Source: Candidatus Endobugula sertula (GTDB taxonomy: Bacteria; Pseudomonadota; Gammaproteobacteria; Pseudomonadales; Cellvibrionaceae). From it: DNA of 46,386 nucleotides. The notes under the pieces are model-generated. The model was given only the letters and a program-made list of their open reading frames with translations, searched no databases and was not told the DNA's origin. Positions 7,900 through 15,940 of this stretch are shown here, piece by piece. The translations under genes were made by a program, and so were the position numbers. The stretch lies in contig MDLC01000025.1 in assembly GCA_001723645.1 (NCBI GenBank), forward strand, positions 1-46,386. The letters run 5' to 3'. Within the stretch, counting starts at the first letter, position 1, and each line of letters opens with the position of its first letter.

Positions 7900-8448
7900 G
7901 TGATGAAAACACTCCCAATACTACTTGATGATGAAGAGGCGATTCGTTACTACCAAGAGACTGAATCGATCAGTGACGCGGAAAAAGCGTATGTGGTGAG
8001 ATTGCTGTCATTAGAGGGATACCAAAATAAGCGCATACGAGATGTTTTAGGTATCGAGAAGGTGTATGCCGTGACGCATCTCAAACGTGCAGGGTTGGCC
8101 CTATCCGATGATGAGCTGACACTGTGGTTGAACAACCCGAAGAAAATCACATTAGGCCATGTGCGAGCAGCTGCGAAGCTACCTCAGCCAAAACGAGAAA
8201 CCCTACTGCGAGACATACTGGCCAAGAAAATATCTGTCCATGAATGTGAACTGATTGCCAAGGGGCAGAGTGAAGAAAAAGATGTGGATGTAAAGCGCTA
8301 TGCGGAGGATATGGAAAACCAACTAGGCCGTCCGATTAACATCCGTTACAACCCCGCTAAATGTTCAGGCAGTGTGACGCTACAATTTTTTGGGTTAGAT
8401 GATTTGGATGATGTGAGCGAGTCGCTAGGGTATAAGGTTCAGGAATAG
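7900..8448 (+). CDS. ParB/KorB-like DNA-binding protein lacking the CTPase domain
   Basis: A 182-residue protein that matches the middle and end of ParB/Spo0J but not its N-terminus. Residues about 25-110 form a helix-turn-helix region (EGYQNKRIRDVLGIEKVYAVTHLKRAGL, then KKITLGHVRAAAKLPQPKRETLLRDILAKKISVHECEL), as in the ParB DNA-binding domain. Residues 125-182 (AEDMENQLGRPINIRY..., GSVTLQFFGLDDLDDV) look like the ParB C-terminal dimerisation domain. The GERR-type CTP-binding box is absent. It could bind the parS-like palindromes at 5533, 5626 and 7873 as a non-sliding repressor or as a partner of the long ParB. GTG at 7900 or ATG at 7903; no clear Shine-Dalgarno site. The next gene starts 12 bases downstream. 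Confidence 0.7.
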   Translation: MMKTLPILLDDEEAIRYYQETESISDAEKAYVVRLLSLEGYQNKRIRDVLGIEKVYAVTHLKRAGLALSDDELTLWLNNPKKITLGHVRAAAKLPQPKRETLLRDILAKKISVHECELIAKGQSEEKDVDVKRYAEDMENQLGRPINIRYNPAKCSGSVTLQFFGLDDLDDVSESLGYKVQE

Positions 8449-8459
8449 GGAGGCATATT

Positions 8460-9200
8460 ATGTTAGTGGTTAGCTACGGTGGTGGTATTAACAGTAAGGC
8501 ATTGTTAGTAGGAATGTTTGAATGTGGCATTAACCCTGATGCTATTTTGTTTGCAGATACGGGGGGAGAGTCCCCTCACACCTATGCCGATATAGCGTCT
8601 ATGGAATCATGGTTAAGTAGCATTGCTTTTCCAAGTATTACTGTTGTGAAGGTGGCTAGTAAAACACTGGAGCAAGATTGCTTGGATCGTAAAGCGCTAC
8701 CATCGGTAGCTTATGGATATAAAACCTGTAGCCAACGCTTTAAACGGGAGCCTCAAGAAAAATGGTTGAATAATTGGGAGCCTGCGAAGGCCGTATGGAA
8801 AGCCGGTCATAAAATAACAAAAGTCATAGGGTTTGATGCTGATGAGCCACAAAGGGCACAAAAGTATGAGAGTGATAAATACACTCAATGGTACCCGCTG
8901 TTAGATTGGAATTGGGGAAGAGAGGAATGTATTGAAGCGATTGATCGTGCAAAACTCTCTCAACCGGGTAAAAGCAGTTGTTTCTTTTGCCCTAATAGAA
9001 AAACCTCTGAAATACGTGAATTGGCAGATCAGTATCCAGAGCTTATCGCTCGTGCTATACACATGGAACAAAATGCCGAGCTAACAAGTATCAAGGGGCT
9101 AGGGAGAACCTGGAGTTGGGAGGATCTGTTAAGGACAAAAGAAGTGTTTGGATTTCCTGATCGTTTTTCACAAATGCCGTGCGATTGTTTTGAGGGGTGA
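8460..9200 (+). CDS. PAPS reductase-like N-type ATP pyrophosphatase
   Basis: A 246-residue protein with a PP-loop near the N-terminus (SYGGGINSKALL, residues 5-16), the signature of the adenine nucleotide alpha-hydrolase / PAPS reductase (CysH, DndC) superfamily, and ADTGGESPHTY at about 33-43. Cysteine pairs CSQRF, CFFCPNRK and a C-terminal CDC may bind a metal or iron-sulfur cluster. True CysH proteins end with an ECGLH-type motif that is not seen, so sulfate assimilation is unlikely; phage and ICE relatives are usually of unknown function, some linked to nucleic-acid modification. AGGGAGG lies 8 bases before the start. It probably shares an operon with the ParB-like gene and the unknown gene at 9212. 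Confidence 0.65.
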   Translation: MLVVSYGGGINSKALLVGMFECGINPDAILFADTGGESPHTYADIASMESWLSSIAFPSITVVKVASKTLEQDCLDRKALPSVAYGYKTCSQRFKREPQEKWLNNWEPAKAVWKAGHKITKVIGFDADEPQRAQKYESDKYTQWYPLLDWNWGREECIEAIDRAKLSQPGKSSCFFCPNRKTSEIRELADQYPELIARAIHMEQNAELTSIKGLGRTWSWEDLLRTKEVFGFPDRFSQMPCDCFEG

Positions 9201-9211
9201 GAACTTAATAA

Positions 9212-9712
9212 ATGGTTGACGTTGTTCTGATTAATAAAACTAATACGATCTCATGCGATGGTGATTGGGATACAGCGATAGATTACTCTGCGGTTGAAAG
9301 TCAGCATACGCACCTTGAGTTATCGATTGAGGGATTTCCTTTTCTTGTGACGATTACGCATGATTGGACACAGGAATCCTACTATATCGAGAATGAAGAA
9401 ACAGGTGGATATGGGCCAGGTATGGAATATGGGCAAAGAGAGTATTGTGGAATGTCGGCCTCAATTGAATGGGTTGATTTAATCAGTAATGACTTTACTC
9501 ATCCCGACAATATTGCCTCGATTGATGAGAAGAACCCAGTATGCAGCCAATTTCTAAAGGAGCTACAGCAACTCAATAAAGACGTTACGAGTCATGTGAT
9601 TATCCCTATGGAGATTTACCGGGTCATAGTAAAAGCCAGACTGAATGAACACCTTGAAAAACTATTTACAACGCATATCCCAGGATACGATCGATATGCT
9701 GATTATCGATAA
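9212..9712 (+). CDS. Hypothetical protein
   Basis: I do not recognise this 166-residue acidic protein. It has no signal peptide or membrane segment. The N-terminal half is rich in beta-forming residues and aromatics (FPFLVTITHDWTQESYYIENEETGGYGPGMEYG), the C-terminal half is helical (VIIPMEIYRVIVKARLNEHLEKLF). It follows the PP-loop gene by 11 bases and is followed by a strong terminator at 9743, so it is the last gene of that operon. A role together with the PP-loop enzyme is possible but only inferred from position. Confidence 0.6.
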   Translation: MVDVVLINKTNTISCDGDWDTAIDYSAVESQHTHLELSIEGFPFLVTITHDWTQESYYIENEETGGYGPGMEYGQREYCGMSASIEWVDLISNDFTHPDNIASIDEKNPVCSQFLKELQQLNKDVTSHVIIPMEIYRVIVKARLNEHLEKLFTTHIPGYDRYADYR

Positions 9713-9742
9713 AGTAGTTTCATTAACCTTCTCCCATCGTTA

Positions 9743-9766
9743 GCCCACTTAGGTGGGCATTTTTTT
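9743..9766 (+). terminator. Rho-independent terminator
   Basis: Stem GCCCAC-TTAG-GTGGGC (6 bp, 4-base loop) followed by ATTTTTTT. It closes the operon ending with the gene at 9212-9712. Confidence 0.85.
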
Positions 9767-9858
9767 GCACACTTCAAATACGTTTTGATGCTAGTCAACC
9801 TAACCACCGATTGCCACACTGCGCACACAATATTGAACAGCTATTGGAGGATAGTGTG

Positions 9859-10089
9859 ATGGGCAACAATGAAAACAATCAAGAAATGGTGGAAGTCGTC
9901 ACTAGCGAACAACTTGACGAGCTTGAGGATGTGATGAACCGAGGATTGGCGGAGGGTAACGTATCGGCAAAAACGATGGAGCATATTGAGCATTTATTAG
10001 ATGTGATCACTATGGCTGAGCATCGTGGTGTACCGGTGCGATTTGTGAGAGATGAAAGCGCATCGGATGAGGTAAAAATAGCATGTTAG
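9859..10089 (+). CDS. Small acidic hypothetical protein
   Basis: The frame is open from 9811, but GGAGG at 9846-9850 fixes the start at ATG 9859 (76 residues). The protein is acidic and helical (SEQLDELEDVMNRGLAEGNVSAKTMEHIEHLLDVIT) with no recognised domain. Its last bases overlap the ATG of the relaxase C-terminal-domain gene (10083), so the two are translationally coupled and may act together. It is the first gene after the terminator at 9743. Confidence 0.6.
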   Translation: MGNNENNQEMVEVVTSEQLDELEDVMNRGLAEGNVSAKTMEHIEHLLDVITMAEHRGVPVRFVRDESASDEVKIAC

Positions 10090-10595
10090 CAACAATGGAT
10101 CCAAATGGTAATGATACTTCGACTGAGCAGGTCATTAATGACTCCCTGCTGCAGCAAGATAATCTGGAGGTTGCTGAGCATTTCTTATCTTGGATCAAAC
10201 AAGGACTAAACGAAAAAAGTATTCCGGTGAATACCCCTGATGCCAATATCCATATTGTGAATGATGGTGTGTTTCTCGTTTCACCCAATATCTTTAAAGA
10301 CTATTTGGCCATGAAAGGTATCAATGAGGATATGTGGCGACGCTTATCTAAGCGTTTTGCCAATCTCCGAGTGAACATTGTTCATATCGTCAGTACCGGG
10401 CACGCTATGAACCTTCACCGTTACTGCCTCAAAAAACCAGATGGCTCTCAGGAATTTGTGAACGGCTATCTTATTCCCTTTAACCATTTCTATGTGGATA
10501 ACGCGACACTGCCAGAGGTCAATGCTGCACTGACGGTTGAACCTGGACGCGGAGAATGTCAGCCACGTATGAAACCGTTTACAGATACAAAGTAA
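10083..10595 (+). CDS. Stand-alone TraI_2_C (MobH relaxase C-terminal) domain protein
   Basis: A 170-residue protein whose body (FLSWIKQGLNEKSIPVN, then ANIHIVNDGVFLVSPNIFKDY, WRRLSKRFANLRV and NGYLIPFNHFYV) follows the TraI_2_C domain found at the C-terminus of MobH-type relaxases of ICEs and IncA/C-like plasmids. The N-terminal relaxase core with its HD-type metal site is not present, and no relaxase gene is in the window. A free C-terminal domain may bind oriT or replication proteins, or compete with the full relaxase. Within the region VNIVHIVSTGHAMNLHR there is about ten residues more than I expect from the family. It precedes ssb by 43 bases, in the replication module. Confidence 0.72.
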   Translation: MLATMDPNGNDTSTEQVINDSLLQQDNLEVAEHFLSWIKQGLNEKSIPVNTPDANIHIVNDGVFLVSPNIFKDYLAMKGINEDMWRRLSKRFANLRVNIVHIVSTGHAMNLHRYCLKKPDGSQEFVNGYLIPFNHFYVDNATLPEVNAALTVEPGRGECQPRMKPFTDTK

Positions 10596-10638
10596 ATCCA
10601 TTTTTCACACTATCAACTAACACAGAGAGGAGTTGAAT

Positions 10639-11124
10639 ATGCAAAATTTCTTTGCACAAGAAGGTAACTTAGGTAAATCCCCGGAGCTGATTGATGTGCC
10701 TACTGATGATGGCACCGTTAAAAAACTGAAACTGTCCGTTCGTTTTCCCTATAACGTGAGACAACCTAATGGTGAGTTTGGAGATACCAAGGGTATGTGG
10801 ATGACCGTCGAAATGTGGGGGCGCCAGTCAGAAAAGCTGCATTCACTGTTACAGAAAGGTGCTCGAGTATTCGTGATGGGTACACTACAAGACAACTCCT
10901 ATGTGGCCACTAAAGGTGACCGTGAAGGCCAAACCATTCCAGGGCTATTAGTAACAGCACAGAACATTGCTTTATCCCCACTGGGTATTGAAGGTGTAAC
11001 GTATACCCAGAAGCCAGCTGCTGCTGATAACGCTGCACCGGCACAAGATGCTGCTGCACCAGCCACTCCACAAGAGCCGCCTCAATCATCCGATATGAGC
11101 GAAGACATCGAGTTTGAGGGGTAA
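10639..11124 (+). CDS. ssb: Single-stranded DNA-binding protein
   Basis: A 161-residue SSB-like OB-fold protein. The core reads FFAQEGNLGKSPELIDV, LKLSVRFPYNV, MWMTVEMWGRQSEKLHSLLQKGARVFVMGTL and an Ala/Pro-rich linker, ending in the acidic tip DIEFEG, close to the DIPF-type tail that docks replication partners. ATG 10639 has GAGAGGAG 7 bases upstream; a TTG six bases earlier is less likely. ICE-borne SSBs of this type coat transferred single strands and work with the element topoisomerase, encoded immediately downstream with a 9-base gap. The fold differs from chromosomal SSB in the missing GRLG.DPE start. Confidence 0.88.
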   Translation: MQNFFAQEGNLGKSPELIDVPTDDGTVKKLKLSVRFPYNVRQPNGEFGDTKGMWMTVEMWGRQSEKLHSLLQKGARVFVMGTLQDNSYVATKGDREGQTIPGLLVTAQNIALSPLGIEGVTYTQKPAAADNAAPAQDAAAPATPQEPPQSSDMSEDIEFEG

Positions 11125-11133
11125 GGCGAATCG

Positions 11134-13113
11134 ATGGGTGGCAAACTACTGATTGTTGAAGCACCGAAGAAAGCGAAAACAATATCTCGTTTCTTTTCCG
11201 GGTTGACTGTCAAAGCGACAGTGGGGCATGTGGTCGATTTGCCTGTAAAAGAGATGGGTGTAGAACCACCCGATCATAAACCGCATTATGAAACGATTGC
11301 GGGAAAAGATAAGGTTATTGCAGGATTACGAGGAGCAGCCAATTCAGCGGATACGATTTACATTGCCACTGACTTGGATCGTGAAGGTGAAGCGATAGCC
11401 GCTCATGTCAAAAACCTTTTGGGTAAAAAGCATGAGAAGAAAATATCACGTGTAACGTACACTGAGGTTAATCGATCGGCGATTGATAAAGCGATGCGAT
11501 CACCTCATAGCATTCGCTGGCCGTTAGTGAGAGCCCAGAAAGCTCGACGTGTAGTGGATCGTTATGTTGGTTACAGTGTCTCGAAGCTACTAACCCAAAA
11601 GATAAAAAGCGCACTATCATTGCCAGGACTATCCCGATTAACAGCAGGACGAGTTCAGTCAATAGCGTTAAAGCTGATTGTCTTACGCCAGAGAGAGATT
11701 GAGGCTTTTAAGCCAGTGACTTATTACGGTGTCCGAGCGATCGTCCATCATAGTAACAACAGTGGTAGTTTTACGGCTAATTGGGTACCCAGAGATAACG
11801 ACCGTAATGATGATGGTTTAGTCGTTGATGTTTCTGTAGCAAGGCAAGTCAAAGAACAAACAAAAGAGCTTCGTCATACTAAAAGTGAAATAAAACGGGC
11901 AGCAGTATTACCACCGAAACCCCTCACAACATCAGTTTTTATTCAATTCTGTGCTGGTAAGTTAAAGCTGACAACCAAGTTAGCTATGGCATCTGCTCAG
12001 CGATTGTATGAGCAAGGTTTAATTACTTATCACCGTACAGATAGCCCTACGATGTCTTCAGAGGCTATAGAAGCGGTCAGAGAGTATGCAACAAAAAATA
12101 ACCTACCAGTGCCGAGTAAACCCCCTTCATATAACGCGAAAGCGAATGCGCAAGAAGCACATGAATGTCTACGGGTGTCGGATATTAATCTTGAGAGTCC
12201 AGAGAATCTTGAATCACAGGATCAATCTGTTTATCGATTAATTTGGGAAGTGACGTTGTTGTCTCAGTTGGCTAAGGGGTTTGATGATCGCCAAACTGTT
12301 AATTTTGTCAATGGTAATGAAGAGTTGTTTGTCGCCAGAGGACGTAAAGTTATTGAATTAGGTTGGCGTTCTTTTGCATCGAAGTACTTCAATCAATCAA
12401 GCAGTAAAAAGTCACAAAAAGATGATGATGCTGAACAAGTGTTACCAGTCATTAAAGAGGGCGCAGTGTTTAGTGATTTATCAGTATCGCTTTTGGAGAA
12501 AAAAACAGAACCGCCTGCAGTGTTGACTGAGAAGACGCTTGTTCAAATGATGGATAAGCAAGGTATTGGTCGTCCTTCTACTTATGCGCAAACGATAGAA
12601 AAAATCGTCAGTATGAATTATGTAGAGCGACAGGCTAAAACACTAAAGTTTATACCGACATCATTAGGGTATGTTGTTGTTGATGCGTTAGAGCCATATT
12701 TCAAGTTTATGAGTGTAGATTACACTGTAACACTAGAGGCTGAGTTTGACCGGATAGCGGAAGGTAAAAACGATTATCTATCAGTAGTTGATGCCGCTTA
12801 TCAGCAGCTACAAAAAGAAATGGAGGCTTTTGAGAAAGGTGATATAAAAACTAAGGTAAAGCCAGATGATTTGGCATCATTTTGTTATTCAAAAAAAACC
12901 TCTTCACGTGGAAAATCATCTTCCAAAAAAACATCATCACAAAGTGGTAACTACAAAGACGGAGATCAATGCCCGGAATGTAGTAAAGGCACCATTCAGA
13001 TCAGACATTTCAAAAAAGGCGCTAATACAGGCAAGCCATTTTTGGGTTGTAATCAATTCCCTGACTGTAAATTCTTTGCGTGGCCGTCGTCCACTCAAAA
13101 GCAAGCTAACTAA
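11134..13113 (+). CDS. topB: Type IA DNA topoisomerase (ICE TopB-like)
   Basis: A 659-residue type IA topoisomerase. The toprim domain has LLIVEAPKKAK (Glu9) and DLDREGE (Asp80, Asp82). The active-site tyrosine is Tyr299 in LITYHRTDSP. The motif GIGRPSTYAQTIEKI follows near residue 475, and a C-terminal zinc finger begins at Cys613 (CPEC ... GCNQFPDCKFF). It relaxes or decatenates single-strand-containing DNA, likely during element replication or transfer. Length and position after ssb match the topoisomerase III of SPI-7/PFGI-1 elements, though the single zinc finger at the end is TopA-like, so symbol choice is by context. The pilus operon starts 19 bases later. Confidence 0.88.
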   Translation: MGGKLLIVEAPKKAKTISRFFSGLTVKATVGHVVDLPVKEMGVEPPDHKPHYETIAGKDKVIAGLRGAANSADTIYIATDLDREGEAIAAHVKNLLGKKHEKKISRVTYTEVNRSAIDKAMRSPHSIRWPLVRAQKARRVVDRYVGYSVSKLLTQKIKSALSLPGLSRLTAGRVQSIALKLIVLRQREIEAFKPVTYYGVRAIVHHSNNSGSFTANWVPRDNDRNDDGLVVDVSVARQVKEQTKELRHTKSEIKRAAVLPPKPLTTSVFIQFCAGKLKLTTKLAMASAQRLYEQGLITYHRTDSPTMSSEAIEAVREYATKNNLPVPSKPPSYNAKANAQEAHECLRVSDINLESPENLESQDQSVYRLIWEVTLLSQLAKGFDDRQTVNFVNGNEELFVARGRKVIELGWRSFASKYFNQSSSKKSQKDDDAEQVLPVIKEGAVFSDLSVSLLEKKTEPPAVLTEKTLVQMMDKQGIGRPSTYAQTIEKIVSMNYVERQAKTLKFIPTSLGYVVVDALEPYFKFMSVDYTVTLEAEFDRIAEGKNDYLSVVDAAYQQLQKEMEAFEKGDIKTKVKPDDLASFCYSKKTSSRGKSSSKKTSSQSGNYKDGDQCPECSKGTIQIRHFKKGANTGKPFLGCNQFPDCKFFAWPSSTQKQAN

Positions 13114-13132
13114 TTATTCACGAGGCATACTG

Positions 13133-14302
13133 ATGAAAACGTTTATTTCTATCGTCATGCTGTTGTTGAGTGTTTTTATTCACTCCACCAGCGTTGCACA
13201 AACGGTGCAAACCGATCGCTATACCCAAGTGCGCGTTGGACCAGCGCCGGGGCAAATTTCACCGTTGGATGAAATCACACGTATTGTATTGAGTGATAAT
13301 TTTCGTACGGTGGGCGAAGCGATTGAGGAAGTCCTCGATGGTACCGGATATCGCCTACGACACATCAAAGACAGTTACGAAAAACCTATCGATACGATCT
13401 TGATGAGTCAGCCATTACCTGAATTACATCGACGCCTTGGACCCATTACTATTCGAGATGCGTTAGAGGTATTAGCTGGTGATGCCTGGCACTTGAAAGA
13501 AAACAAATTAGGGCGTGAATTATGGTTTGTTATTAATCCTCACTATGCAAAAGATAAGCATCGTGTTCAGCGATTGTTAAAAGAAACATCCTTCAAAAAA
13601 GCCGCCTCACAGCCGGATCAATTTTATCTGGAGTTTCCCCCAGGCAATGTTAAGTCGCCTAAAAACAAACGTGCCTTTAACCAGTTTATTCAAACGATTA
13701 ATCAACAAACGCTCGTGTCCATTGATGTGCAAGGGCAATCGTACAGTAAAAAAAATAAAAGCAGTTTGCAGTTGGCCAAAGCGCGTGCTCGGTGGGTAGA
13801 GAAAGCATTAGGGAAGGCGGGAATACCAGGGGATAAATTAAATGTGACTTACGATGCGCGTAATCACCAACCTCAGTCACGTAGTGGCGTTTTGGTGACA
13901 CTGACCGCTGATCGTAACAACGATCCCGATAAACGAGTGGTTGCGGGTAGCAATGATAAAAATCCATCGAAAGTGCAGGATCAGGCATTTGCACAACAGG
14001 TGGTTGAAGCACCGACCGTCTATCGCTTTTACCGAGGTGAGGATCTGGAGTCTGCGTTACGTCGATGGGTGAAGCGAGCTGGTTATAACAACCTTGTATG
14101 GAACGTTAAAGATAAGGATCAGTATTTTGTGACTGTTCCTATTGGTGCGGATGCGATTTTTAAGTGCGATTTTTTAGAGTGTTTGAGTCAAGTGAAGCGA
14201 TCTTATGCTGAAGCAGATACGCCACGTTATTTTGATATTGATGCTCTCGGCGGAAATAAAATTGTGACCATTAAATTATTACACCTGGATAGTAACCTAT
14301 GA
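13133..14302 (+). CDS. pilL: PilL-type pilus protein (TcpQ-like C-terminus)
   Basis: A 389-residue protein; the frame is open further upstream but ATG 13133 follows ACGAGG and gives a clear signal peptide (TFISIVMLLLSVFIHSTSVAQ). Residues about 25-140 form the PilL N-terminal domain (TDRYTQVRVGPAPGQISPLDEI, DALEVLAGDAWHLKEN), an OmpA-like segment with SIDVQGQSYSK and LAKARARWVEKALG follows, and the last 90 residues (FYRGEDLESALRRWVKRAGYNNLVW) are like TcpQ/toxin-coregulated-pilus Q domains that dock onto the secretin. It begins the thin-pilus operon and overlaps pilN (ATGA). It probably stabilises the outer-membrane PilN ring. Confidence is high on family, moderate on exact role. Confidence 0.82.
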   Translation: MKTFISIVMLLLSVFIHSTSVAQTVQTDRYTQVRVGPAPGQISPLDEITRIVLSDNFRTVGEAIEEVLDGTGYRLRHIKDSYEKPIDTILMSQPLPELHRRLGPITIRDALEVLAGDAWHLKENKLGRELWFVINPHYAKDKHRVQRLLKETSFKKAASQPDQFYLEFPPGNVKSPKNKRAFNQFIQTINQQTLVSIDVQGQSYSKKNKSSLQLAKARARWVEKALGKAGIPGDKLNVTYDARNHQPQSRSGVLVTLTADRNNDPDKRVVAGSNDKNPSKVQDQAFAQQVVEAPTVYRFYRGEDLESALRRWVKRAGYNNLVWNVKDKDQYFVTVPIGADAIFKCDFLECLSQVKRSYAEADTPRYFDIDALGGNKIVTIKLLHLDSNL

Positions 14303-15933
14303 GACAGCAGAGATCATTACGACTTTTAACCGTAAAGGCAGGTATTGCATTATCGCTACTAGGGTGTAGCAATGCCGGTACATTACCGGAATCAACTAAA
14401 GCCTATGAGAAGGCTGATAAAATTTTTCATGACGGCGTTCATCGTGTAGAAGCTGATCGACGAGCACGGGATGCGTATGCCATTGGTGTGCAACCGGATG
14501 CGATGTGGGTGTCTACCAATTTAATTCGTTCTAATCATATTATGCCCGTCAGTCTTCAGAAGAGTCGCTACAGTTTTGTACGCGGATTTAAAATGACACT
14601 CAAGGACTTATCTTCTTACGTCACACAGGTCACGGGTGTCAATGTTCGTCGAGCCCCTGAGTTAATTGAGAAACGCATAACATCATCAGCATCAACGACT
14701 GTAGATGGTTCGAGTGTGCAACCGATTGCAGACCCTAGCCAACAACAAAATACCTCCGATAATGATAACGAGTTAGCCGAGTTTATTCCGACTGATGTGT
14801 ATCGTCCGAATCTGACCAATGTGACCCTAGCTGAAGCTATGGATGTGATTACTCAAGAGCTGGGTATTTACTGGCGTTATTCTCGCTCTGAAGGGATTAC
14901 GTTGTATTACTTTGATACCGCCTCATTTACGATCAATGAATCGACAAAAACACAGACCATTACGAAAACCAGTACTACCGGACAATCTGGCTCGCAGACC
15001 GATACAGGTTCTGTTGATAATTCATCATCACTGACTGTGGCACAAGAAATTCGTGGAAACTTTTGGGCAGAAGCGAAGCCTGCGATTATGGAAATGCGCA
15101 GTAATTATGGCCGCATCGTGGTCAACACCGGTGCCGGTGGACATATCCATGTTACCGATAGCCCAGATGTGATTGCCCAAGTGGGTAAGTATGTTGAAGA
15201 GCAAAATCGTCGGTTTGAACGTGAAGCACGTATCCAGTTAATGATTGTCAATGTGCGTAAAAGCAGTACTGATAACTTCGGGTTAAATCTTAATATCGTC
15301 CAAGATCGTGTGAATCGGGAACTCTTTAACTTAACCACTACACGGGGAGCCATTGATGGCGGTAGTGGACTATCCGTACAGAACAACCGGCAAAATGCCT
15401 TCAATGGTTCGCAGCTCTTCTTAGATGCGTTATCGACGCAAGGAAAAGTGTCTGTGCTTCGCACCGAAGAATTTCCGGTGAGTAATTACAATGCCTATAA
15501 CCACAAAATCGGTGGTGTTAGCCGTTTCTTATCGCAAGCCAGTACATCGGATACGGGCGATGATATTGTGGCTGACAATGTGATTGAGGACTTGTTTGAA
15601 GGGCGTGGTGTAGCGTTGCTCCCCAAAATACAAAGTCCACAGAGAGCGTCCTTTGAAATCTTTATTGATGAGTCTTCAATAGCGAGTACGGAGGAAATTA
15701 CATTAGGGGATGGGTTGATCTCAAATGCACCACAGACGTTGAATGATGAATATTCAAATACGTTGTCGTTCAGAAATGGTCAATCACGTGTACTGCTGAA
15801 TTACACCTTCGAGCGTTCTAATCGTAGCGATAGCTATACCTTGAAAAAAACCTCGTGTATTACCGGGTGTAACAAAGAAAGCGAATATGAGCGTAATTAT
15901 TTGTTGTATGTCATGACGACCTGGATTCAGTGA
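14299..15933 (+). CDS. pilN: PilN secretin lipoprotein of the type IVB pilus
   Basis: A 544-residue lipoprotein: signal peptide ending in LSLLGC (lipid-linked Cys23), an N-terminal domain, a Ser/Thr/Gln linker (about 215-245) and a secretin domain in the last 200 residues (VGKYVEEQNRRFEREARIQLMIVNV, then FEGRGVALLPKIQS and VLLNYTFERS). It belongs to the BfpB/PilN outer-membrane secretins that form the pilus exit pore. Start codon overlaps the pilL stop, so translation is coupled. It acts with PilL, PilO and PilP. Nothing appears broken. Confidence 0.88.
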   Translation: MRQQRSLRLLTVKAGIALSLLGCSNAGTLPESTKAYEKADKIFHDGVHRVEADRRARDAYAIGVQPDAMWVSTNLIRSNHIMPVSLQKSRYSFVRGFKMTLKDLSSYVTQVTGVNVRRAPELIEKRITSSASTTVDGSSVQPIADPSQQQNTSDNDNELAEFIPTDVYRPNLTNVTLAEAMDVITQELGIYWRYSRSEGITLYYFDTASFTINESTKTQTITKTSTTGQSGSQTDTGSVDNSSSLTVAQEIRGNFWAEAKPAIMEMRSNYGRIVVNTGAGGHIHVTDSPDVIAQVGKYVEEQNRRFEREARIQLMIVNVRKSSTDNFGLNLNIVQDRVNRELFNLTTTRGAIDGGSGLSVQNNRQNAFNGSQLFLDALSTQGKVSVLRTEEFPVSNYNAYNHKIGGVSRFLSQASTSDTGDDIVADNVIEDLFEGRGVALLPKIQSPQRASFEIFIDESSIASTEEITLGDGLISNAPQTLNDEYSNTLSFRNGQSRVLLNYTFERSNRSDSYTLKKTSCITGCNKESEYERNYLLYVMTTWIQ

Positions 15934-15940
15934 GGTCGGT

